Source of the DNA: Allodiplogaster sudhausi
Lineage: Eukaryota > Nematoda > Chromadorea > Rhabditida > Diplogasteridae
Length of the DNA: 64,000 nucleotides
Assembly (NCBI GenBank): GCA_945643635.1
Contig: CALZFC010000060.1
Span: 634,501 to 698,500 of the forward strand
Reading direction: 5' to 3'
Shown here: in pieces, positions 54,801-64,000 of the stretch
Position numbering within the stretch: position 1 is the first letter of the stretch
Layout of the letters: each line of letters starts with the position of its first letter
Notes under the pieces: generated by a model
What the model saw: the letters and a program-made list of their open reading frames with translations, nothing else
The model's database searches: none
Told to the model about the DNA's origin: nothing
Position numbers and translations under genes: made by a program

Positions 54801-57800
54801 GGTTCATGGGCATCCCAGAAAAAAACTCTTTAAAATAGAATTAAAAATAGAGAGAGCTTAAAAGAGCCGCCTCTCTCTATGGCGTCGGATGCAGCAGAGA
54901 AAAGCGGTTATTCTGATGCATCTTAAGTAATTAAAGTACAACGATAAAGTGTCTCTCTCGCAGCTTGGCAAGTTGCCAAGCGCCATTCAAGACATGGAGC
55001 CATATGAAATTTTTGGTCGAAAAGCCGTCAAGTATAGTGTGCGCCGGTTCATGGGCATCCCAGAAATCGGTTTAATCGGCGAATTCAAGGCACCGCCACA
55101 CGGTTGGTTCGCCTGTGGGCCTGGCCGCTCATTTTTTGCCGTTACTTGCGAACGCATAGAACCGCTGCTTTGGCGGTTCCTTGCGAACGCTTGGAGCTGC
55201 AGGTTCTGCGGTTCCTTGCGACCGTGTGGAACTGCAGTTTTTGCGGCCAGGCTCATTTAGAGCAATCTGAAATAAAGGAAGCATATTAAAACTATCACTC
55301 CGAGCTGATATTCTCTTCTAATCTTTGTGTGCAGTTGAGCCAGCCATATGTAATCACAAGTCTTTAATTTAGCGTAAAACATTTAGAGAGAGCTCGGAAG
55401 CTGTGTCTCTCTCTATCCTACATTTTTCTACAGAGAAAGGCGGTTTTTTTAAAGCTATGTAATGTTGTATAAAAGTAAGTCTGAACGATTAGACTTTTAA
55501 AAGAAGTTTCCTCATCCGAGGTCTGAGAACAAAAAAAATTGGCCCCGCTGAGAAAAAAATTTTGGTCGAAAAGCCGTCAAGTATAGTGTGCGCCGGTTCA
55601 TGGGCATCCCAGAAATCGGTTTAATCGGCGAATTCCAGGCACCCCCTCACGGTTGGTTAGCCTGTGAGCCTGGTCGCTCATTTTTTGCTGTTCCTTGCGA
55701 AAACATGTTATGGCCTTCTTGGCTTGACGTGACGTTGAGCTGAGCTGGCCTTCTTGGCTTGGCGTGACGTCGAGCTGGGATAGCCTTCTTGGCTTGACGT
55801 GTCGTCGAGCTGAGATGGCCTTCTTGGCTTGAGGTGAAGTCGAGCTGGGATAGCCTTCTTAGCTTGACGTGACGTCGAGCAGAGATGTCCTTCTTGGCTT
55901 GACGTGATGTCGAGTTGAGATGGCCTTCTTGGCTTGACGTGAAGCCAAGAAGGCCATCAAGTATAGTGTGCGCCGGTTCATGGGCATCCCAGAAAAAAAC
56001 TCTTTAAAATAGAATTAAAAATAGAGAGAGCTTAAAAGAGCCGCCTCTCTCTATGGCGTCGGATGCAGCAGAGAAAAGCGGTTATTCTGATGCATCTTAA
56101 GTAATTAAAGTACAACGATAAAGTGTCTCTCTCGCAGCTTGGCAAGTTGCCAAGCGCCATTCAAGACATGGAGCCATATGAAATTTTTGGTCGAAAAGCC
56201 GTCAAGTATAGTGTGCGCCGGTTCATGGGCATCCCAGAAATCGGTTTAATCGGCGAATTCAAGGCACCGCCACACGGTTGGTTCGCCTGTGGGCCTGGCC
56301 GCTCATTTTTTGCCGTTACTTGCGAACGCATAGAACCGCTGCTTTGGCGGTTCCTTGCGAACGCTTGGAGCTGCAGGTTCTGCGGTTCCTTGCGACCGTG
56401 TGGAACTGCAGTTTTTGCGGCCAGGCTCATTTAGAGCAATCTGAAATAAAGGAAGCATATTAAAACTATCACTCCGAGCTGATATTCTCTTCTAATCTTT
56501 GTGTGCAGTTGAGCCAGCCATATGTAATCACAAGTCTTTAATTTAGCGTAAAACATTTAGAGAGAGCTCGGAAGCTGTGTCTCTCTCTATCCTACATTTT
56601 TCTACAGAGAAAGGCGGTTTTTTTAAAGCTATGTAATGTTGTATAAAAGTAAGTCTGAACGATTAGACTTTTAAAAGAAGTTTCCTCATCCGAGGTCTGA
56701 GAACAAAAAAAATTGGCCCCGCTGAGAAAAAAATTTTGGTCGAAAAGCCGTCAAGTATAGTGTGCGCCGGTTCATGGGCATCCCAGAAATCGGTTTAATC
56801 GGCGAATTCCAGGCACCCCCTCACGGTTGGTTAGCCTGTGAGCCTGGTCGCTCATTTTTTGCTGTTCCTTGCGAAAACATGTTATGGCCTTCTTGGCTTG
56901 ACGTGACGTTGAGCTGAGCTGGCCTTCTTGGCTTGGCGTGACGTCGAGCTGGGATAGCCTTCTTGGCTTGACGTGTCGTCGAGCTGAGATGGCCTTCTTG
57001 GCTTGAGGTGAAGTCGAGCTGGGATAGCCTTCTTAGCTTGACGTGACGTCGAGCAGAGATGTCCTTCTTGGCTTGACGTGATGTCGAGTTGAGATGGCCT
57101 TCTTGGCTTGACGTGAAGCCAAGAAGGCCATCAAGTATAGTGTGCGCCGGTTCATGGGCATCCCAGAAAAAAACTCTTTAAAATAGAATTAAAAATAGAG
57201 AGAGCTTAAAAGAGCCGCCTCTCTCTATGGCGTCGGATGCAGCAGAGAAAAGCGGTTATTCTGATGCATCTTAAGTAATTAAAGTACAACGATAAAGTGT
57301 CTCTCTCGCAGCTTGGCAAGTTGCCAAGCGCCATTCAAGACATGGAGCCATATGAAATTTTTGGTCGAAAAGCCGTCAAGTATAGTGTGCGCCGGTTCAT
57401 GGGCATCCCAGAAATCGGTTTAATCGGCGAATTCAAGGCACCGCCACACGGTTGGTTCGCCTGTGGGCCTGGCCGCTCATTTTTTGCCGTTACTTGCGAA
57501 CGCATAGAACCGCTGCTTTGGCGGTTCCTTGCGAACGCTTGGAGCTGCAGGTTCTGCGGTTCCTTGCGACCGTGTGGAACTGCAGTTTTTGCGGCCAGGC
57601 TCATTTAGAGCAATCTGAAATAAAGGAAGCATATTAAAACTATCACTCCGAGCTGATATTCTCTTCTAATCTTTGTGTGCAGTTGAGCCAGCCATATGTA
57701 ATCACAAGTCTTTAATTTAGCGTAAAACATTTAGAGAGAGCTCGGAAGCTGTGTCTCTCTCTATCCTACATTTTTCTACAGAGAAAGGCGGTTTTTTTAA

Positions 57801-60800
57801 AGCTATGTAATGTTGTATAAAAGTAAGTCTGAACGATTAGACTTTTAAAAGAAGTTTCCTCATCCGAGGTCTGAGAACAAAAAAAATTGGCCCCGCTGAG
57901 AAAAAAATTTTGGTCGAAAAGCCGTCAAGTATAGTGTGCGCCGGTTCATGGGCATCCCAGAAATCGGTTTAATCGGCGAATTCCAGGCACCCCCTCACGG
58001 TTGGTTAGCCTGTGAGCCTGGTCGCTAATTTTTTGCTGTTCCTTGCGAAAACATGTTATGGCCTTCTTGGCTTGACGTGACGTTGAGCTGAGCTGGCCTT
58101 CTTGGCTTGGCGTGACGTCGAGCTGGGATAGCCTTCTTGGCTTGACGTGTCGTCGAGCTGAGATGGCCTTCTTGGCTTGAGGTGAAGTCGAGCTGGGATA
58201 GCCTTCTTAGCTTGACGTGACGTCGAGCAGAGATGTCCTTCTTGGCTTGACGTGATGTCGAGTTGAGATGGCCTTCTTGGCTTGACGTGAAGCCAAGAAG
58301 GCCATCAAGTATAGTGTGCGCCGGTTCATGGGCATCCCAGAAAAAAACTCTTTAAAATAGAATTAAAAATAGAGAGAGCTTAAAAGAGCCGCCTCTCTCT
58401 ATGGCGTCGGATGCAGCAGAGAAAAGCGGTTATTCTGATGCATCTTAAGTAATTAAAGTACAACGATAAAGTGTCTCTCTCGCAGCTTGGCAAGTTGCCA
58501 AGCGCCATTCAAGACATGGAGCCATATGAAATTTTTGGTCGAAAAGCCGTCAAGTATAGTGTGCGCCGGTTCATGGGCATCCCAGAAATCGGTTTAATCG
58601 GCGAATTCAAGGCACCGCCACACGGTTGGTTCGCCTGTGGGCCTGGCCGCTCATTTTTTGCCGTTACTTGCGAACGCATAGAACCGCTGCTTTGGCGGTT
58701 CCTTGCGAACGCTTGGAGCTGCAGGTTCTGCGGTTCCTTGCGACCGTGTGGAACTGCAGTTTTTGCGGCCAGGCTCATTTAGAGCAATCTGAAATAAAGG
58801 AAGCATATTAAAACTATCACTCCGAGCTGATATTCTCTTCTAATCTTTGTGTGCAGTTGAGCCAGCCATATGTAATCACAAGTCTTTAATTTAGCGTAAA
58901 ACATTTAGAGAGAGCTCGGAAGCTGTGTCTCTCTCTATCCTACATTTTTCTACAGAGAAAGGCGGTTTTTTTAAAGCTATGTAATGTTGTATAAAAGTAA
59001 GTCTGAACGATTAGACTTTTAAAAGAAGTTTCCTCATCCGAGGTCTGAGAACAAAAAAAATTGGCCCCGCTGAGAAAAAAATTTTGGTCGAAAAGCCGTC
59101 AAGTATAGTGTGCGCCGGTTCATGGGCATCCCAGAAATCGGTTTAATCGGCGAATTCCAGGCACCCCCTCACGGTTGGTTAGCCTGTGAGCCTGGTCGCT
59201 CATTTTTTGCTGTTCCTTGCGAAAACATGTTATGGCCTTCTTGGCTTGACGTGACGTTGAGCTGAGCTGGCCTTCTTGGCTTGGCGTGACGTCGAGCTGG
59301 GATAGCCTTCTTGGCTTGACGTGTCGTCGAGCTGAGATGGCCTTCTTGGCTTGAGGTGAAGTCGAGCTGGGATAGCCTTCTTAGCTTGACGTGACGTCGA
59401 GCAGAGATGTCCTTCTTGGCTTGACGTGATGTCGAGTTGAGATGGCCTTCTTGGCTTGACGTGAAGCCAAGAAGGCCATCAAGTATAGTGTGCGCCGGTT
59501 CATGGGCATCCCAGAAAAAAACTCTTTAAAATAGAATTAAAAATAGAGAGAGCTTAAAAGAGCCGCCTCTCTCTATGGCGTCGGATGCAGCAGAGAAAAG
59601 CGGTTATTCTGATGCATCTTAAGTAATTAAAGTACAACGATAAAGTGTCTCTCTCGCAGCTTGGCAAGTTGCCAAGCGCCATTCAAGACATGGAGCCATA
59701 TGAAATTTTTGGTCGAAAAGCCGTCAAGTATAGTGTGCGCCGGTTCATGGGCATCCCAGAAATCGGTTTAATCGGCGAATTCAAGGCACCGCCACACGGT
59801 TGGTTCGCCTGTGGGCCTGGCCGCTCATTTTTTGCCGTTACTTGCGAACGCATAGAACCGCTGCTTTGGCGGTTCCTTGCGAACGCTTGGAGCTGCAGGT
59901 TCTGCGGTTCCTTGCGACCGTGTGGAACTGCAGTTTTTGCGGCCAGGCTCATTTAGAGCAATCTGAAATAAAGGAAGCATATTAAAACTATCACTCCGAG
60001 CTGATATTCTCTTCTAATCTTTGTGTGCAGTTGAGCCAGCCATATGTAATCACAAGTCTTTAATTTAGCGTAAAACATTTAGAGAGAGCTCGGAAGCTGT
60101 GTCTCTCTCTATCCTACATTTTTCTACAGAGAAAGGCGGTTTTTTTAAAGCTATGTAATGTTGTATAAAAGTAAGTCTGAACGATTAGACTTTTAAAAGA
60201 AGTTTCCTCATCCGAGGTCTGAGAACAAAAAAAATTGGCCCCGCTGAGAAAAAAATTTTGGTCGAAAAGCCGTCAAGTATAGTGTGCGCCGGTTCATGGG
60301 CATCCCAGAAATCGGTTTAATCGGCGAATTCCAGGCACCCCCTCACGGTTGGTTAGCCTGTGAGCCTGGTCGCTCATTTTTTGCTGTTCCTTGCGAAAAC
60401 ATGTTATGGCCTTCTTGGCTTGACGTGACGTTGAGCTGAGCTGGCCTTCTTGGCTTGGCGTGACGTCGAGCTGGGATAGCCTTCTTGGCTTGACGTGTCG
60501 TCGAGCTGAGATGGCCTTCTTGGCTTGAGGTGAAGTCGAGCTGGGATAGCCTTCTTAGCTTGACGTGACGTCGAGCAGAGATGTCCTTCTTGGCTTGACG
60601 TGATGTCGAGTTGAGATGGCCTTCTTGGCTTGACGTGAAGCCAAGAAGGCCATCAAGTATAGTGTGCGCCGGTTCATGGGCATCCCAGAAAAAAACTCTT
60701 TAAAATAGAATTAAAAATAGAGAGAGCTTAAAAGAGCCGCCTCTCTCTATGGCGTCGGATGCAGCAGAGAAAAGCGGTTATTCTGATGCATCTTAAGTAA

Positions 60801-63800
60801 TTAAAGTACAACGATAAAGTGTCTCTCTCGCAGCTTGGCAAGTTGCCAAGCGCCATTCAAGACATGGAGCCATATGAAATTTTTGGTCGAAAAGCCGTCA
60901 AGTATAGTGTGCGCCGGTTCATGGGCATCCCAGAAATCGGTTTAATCGGCGAATTCAAGGCACCGCCACACGGTTGGTTCGCCTGTGGGCCTGGCCGCTC
61001 ATTTTTTGCCGTTACTTGCGAACGCATAGAACCGCTGCTTTGGCGGTTCCTTGCGAACGCTTGGAGCTGCAGGTTCTGCGGTTCCTTGCGACCGTGTGGA
61101 ACTGCAGTTTTTGCGGCCAGGCTCATTTAGAGCAATCTGAAATAAAGGAAGCATATTAAAACTATCACTCCGAGCTGATATTCTCTTCTAATCTTTGTGT
61201 GCAGTTGAGCCAGCCATATGTAATCACAAGTCTTTAATTTAGCGTAAAACATTTAGAGAGAGCTCGGAAGCTGTGTCTCTCTCTATCCTACATTTTTCTA
61301 CAGAGAAAGGCGGTTTTTTTAAAGCTATGTAATGTTGTATAAAAGTAAGTCTGAACGATTAGACTTTTAAAAGAAGTTTCCTCATCCGAGGTCTGAGAAC
61401 AAAAAAAATTGGCCCCGCTGAGAAAAAAATTTTGGTCGAAAAGCCGTCAAGTATAGTGTGCGCCGGTTCATGGGCATCCCAGAAATCGGTTTAATCGGCG
61501 AATTCCAGGCACCCCCTCACGGTTGGTTAGCCTGTGAGCCTGGTCGCTCATTTTTTGCTGTTCCTTGCGAAAACATGTTATGGCCTTCTTGGCTTGACGT
61601 GACGTTGAGCTGAGCTGGCCTTCTTGGCTTGGCGTGACGTCGAGCTGGGATAGCCTTCTTGGCTTGACGTGTCGTCGAGCTGAGATGGCCTTCTTGGCTT
61701 GAGGTGAAGTCGAGCTGGGATAGCCTTCTTAGCTTGACGTGACGTCGAGCAGAGATGTCCTTCTTGGCTTGACGTGATGTCGAGTTGAGATGGCCTTCTT
61801 GGCTTGACGTGAAGCCAAGAAGGCCATCAAGTATAGTGTGCGCCGGTTCATGGGCATCCCAGAAAAAAACTCTTTAAAATAGAATTAAAAATAGAGAGAG
61901 CTTAAAAGAGCCGCCTCTCTCTATGGCGTCGGATGCAGCAGAGAAAAGCGGTTATTCTGATGCATCTTAAGTAATTAAAGTACAACGATAAAGTGTCTCT
62001 CTCGCAGCTTGGCAAGTTGCCAAGCGCCATTCAAGACATGGAGCCATATGAAATTTTTGGTCGAAAAGCCGTCAAGTATAGTGTGCGCCGGTTCATGGGC
62101 ATCCCAGAAATCGGTTTAATCGGCGAATTCAAGGCACCGCCACACGGTTGGTTCGCCTGTGGGCCTGGCCGCTCATTTTTTGCCGTTACTTGCGAACGCA
62201 TAGAACCGCTGCTTTGGCGGTTCCTTGCGAACGCTTGGAGCTGCAGGTTCTGCGGTTCCTTGCGACCGTGTGGAACTGCAGTTTTTGCGGCCAGGCTCAT
62301 TTAGAGCAATCTGAAATAAAGGAAGCATATTAAAACTATCACTCCGAGCTGATATTCTCTTCTAATCTTTGTGTGCAGTTGAGCCAGCCATATGTAATCA
62401 CAAGTCTTTAATTTAGCGTAAAACATTTAGAGAGAGCTCGGAAGCTGTGTCTCTCTCTATCCTACATTTTTCTACAGAGAAAGGCGGTTTTTTTAAAGCT
62501 ATGTAATGTTGTATAAAAGTAAGTCTGAACGATTAGACTTTTAAAAGAAGTTTCCTCATCCGAGGTCTGAGAACAAAAAAAATTGGCCCCGCTGAGAAAA
62601 AAATTTTGGTCGAAAAGCCGTCAAGTATAGTGTGCGCCGGTTCATGGGCATCCCAGAAATCGGTTTAATCGGCGAATTCCAGGCACCCCCTCACGGTTGG
62701 TTAGCCTGTGAGCCTGGTCGCTCATTTTTTGCTGTTCCTTGCGAAAACATGTTATGGCCTTCTTGGCTTGACGTGACGTTGAGCTGAGCTGGCCTTCTTG
62801 GCTTGGCGTGACGTCGAGCTGGGATAGCCTTCTTGGCTTGACGTGTCGTCGAGCTGAGATGGCCTTCTTGGCTTGAGGTGAAGTCGAGCTGGGATAGCCT
62901 TCTTAGCTTGACGTGACGTCGAGCAGAGATGTCCTTCTTGGCTTGACGTGATGTCGAGTTGAGATGGCCTTCTTGGCTTGACGTGAAGCCAAGAAGGCCA
63001 TCAAGTATAGTGTGCGCCGGTTCATGGGCATCCCAGAAAAAAACTCTTTAAAATAGAATTAAAAATAGAGAGAGCTTAAAAGAGCCGCCTCTCTCTATGG
63101 CGTCGGATGCAGCAGAGAAAAGCGGTTATTCTGATGCATCTTAAGTAATTAAAGTACAACGATAAAGTGTCTCTCTCGCAGCTTGGCAAGTTGCCAAGCG
63201 CCATTCAAGACATGGAGCCATATGAAATTTTTGGTCGAAAAGCCGTCAAGTATAGTGTGCGCCGGTTCATGGGCATCCCAGAAATCGGTTTAATCGGCGA
63301 ATTCAAGGCACCGCCACACGGTTGGTTCGCCTGTGGGCCTGGCCGCTCATTTTTTGCCGTTACTTGCGAACGCATAGAACCGCTGCTTTGGCGGTTCCTT
63401 GCGAACGCTTGGAGCTGCAGGTTCTGCGGTTCCTTGCGACCGTGTGGAACTGCAGTTTTTGCGGCCAGGCTCATTTAGAGCAATCTGAAATAAAGGAAGC
63501 ATATTAAAACTATCACTCCGAGCTGATATTCTCTTCTAATCTTTGTGTGCAGTTGAGCCAGCCATATGTAATCACAAGTCTTTAATTTAGCGTAAAACAT
63601 TTAGAGAGAGCTCGGAAGCTGTGTCTCTCTCTATCCTACATTTTTCTACAGAGAAAGGCGGTTTTTTTAAAGCTATGTAATGTTGTATAAAAGTAAGTCT
63701 GAACGATTAGACTTTTAAAAGAAGTTTCCTCATCCGAGGTCTGAGAACAAAAAAAATTGGCCCCGCTGAGAAAAAAATTTTGGTCGAAAAGCCGTCAAGT

Positions 63801-64000
63801 ATAGTGTGCGCCGGTTCATGGGCATCCCAGAAATCGGTTTAATCGGCGAATTCCAGGCACCCCCTCACGGTTGGTTAGCCTGTGAGCCTGGTCGCTCATT
63901 TTTTGCTGTTCCTTGCGAAAACATGTTATGGCCTTCTTGGCTTGACGTGACGTTGAGCTGAGCTGGCCTTCTTGGCTTGGCGTGACGTCGAGCTGGGATA
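48817..64000 (+). repeat. 1174-bp satellite array, about 12.9 copies
   Basis: A 1174-bp unit repeats to the window end. Matching points fall at 49078, 50252, 51426, 52600, 53774, 54949, 56123, 57297, 58471, 59645, 60819, 61993 and 63167. The only differences I noticed are one extra A in an A run near 54360 and a C-to-A change near 58027. Each unit contains hairpin elements, a TATAAAAG (e.g. 49597-49604), about seven degenerate 35-bp repeats and a 14-bp perfect stem (e.g. 50051-50084). The SL1-like core is absent: GGTTTA joins directly to ATCGGCGAATTC. Confidence 0.95.
48976..49145 (+). ncRNA. Candidate structured RNA inside each satellite unit
   Basis: Three consecutive hairpins occur: ATAGAGAGAG/CTCTCTCTAT (48976-49009), GATGCA/TGCATC (49017-49051) and GCTTGGCAA/TTGCCAAGC (49092-49110). 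They are followed by AATTTTTGG (49137-49145), an exact match to the Sm-site form used in nematode SL RNA. Related copies lie in the repeats at 35.06, 41.55, 42.10, 44.32 and 44.86 kb. Transcription is not shown, and no 3' hairpin is clear. Confidence 0.35.

Overview
The window looks like nuclear DNA of a nematode. Introns are short (mostly 49-75 nt) with T-rich TTTCAG/TTTTCAG-type acceptors, coding exons are small, and four repeat units carry a near-perfect copy of the 22-nt nematode spliced leader SL1 followed directly by a GT donor inside a self-complementary stem.

Region 1 (1-9.4 kb) is most of a Polinton/Maverick, a virus-like DNA transposon, all on the + strand: the 3' two-thirds of a protein-primed DNA polymerase B, an A32-like packaging ATPase, small structural ORFs, an RVE-type integrase with a C-terminal chromodomain, a small membrane protein, penton (minor capsid), a basic pVI/core-like protein, a double-jelly-roll major capsid protein, an adenain-like cysteine protease and two small Zn-binding proteins. 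Between capsid and protease lies a 130-residue, one-intron gene that reads as a free-standing Argonaute PAZ domain. I know of no described Polinton with such a gene, and it is the best candidate here for a new system (a small-RNA antagonist or decoy). From the ATPase to the PAZ gene many neighbours overlap or abut (ATGA, TAATG and 14-38 nt overlaps), and one ORF pair appears to need a +1 frameshift. Three tandem tRNA-like (A box/B box) repeats, a 45-bp repeat and a GC-rich terminal exon follow to 10.8 kb.

Region 2 (10.8-33 kb) is a rearranged gene-family cluster. At its centre is a receptor-type protein tyrosine phosphatase on the - strand (16.8-20.3 kb): a cysteine-rich ectodomain, one membrane segment and a PTP domain with an intact HCRGGIGR signature. 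A small secreted protein lies just upstream (20.4-21.0 kb). A head-to-head partner on the + strand (22.6-26.5 kb) carries the same signal-peptide exon and further repeats of the same three-exon cysteine-rich module, but no phosphatase. Truncated copies of the PTP tail lie at 15.4-16.2 and 28.5-28.9 kb, five copies of the family promoter can be recognised, and a chimeric breakpoint lies near 31.06 kb.

Region 3 (33.2-46.2 kb) is a mosaic of complex repeats: four composite units containing the SL1-like element, 35-bp and 55-bp minisatellites, GA-rich tracts, and segmental duplications of about 1.45 and 1.05 kb. A 2.6-kb island (46.2-48.8 kb) holds an EGF-like/transmembrane gene fragment bracketed by 169/170-bp inverted repeats. 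From 48.8 kb to the end runs a nearly homogeneous 1174-bp satellite (about 12.9 copies), built from region-3 subrepeats with the SL1-like core deleted. Conserved hairpins, one with a compensatory base-pair change, recur in these repeats and suggest structured RNA.
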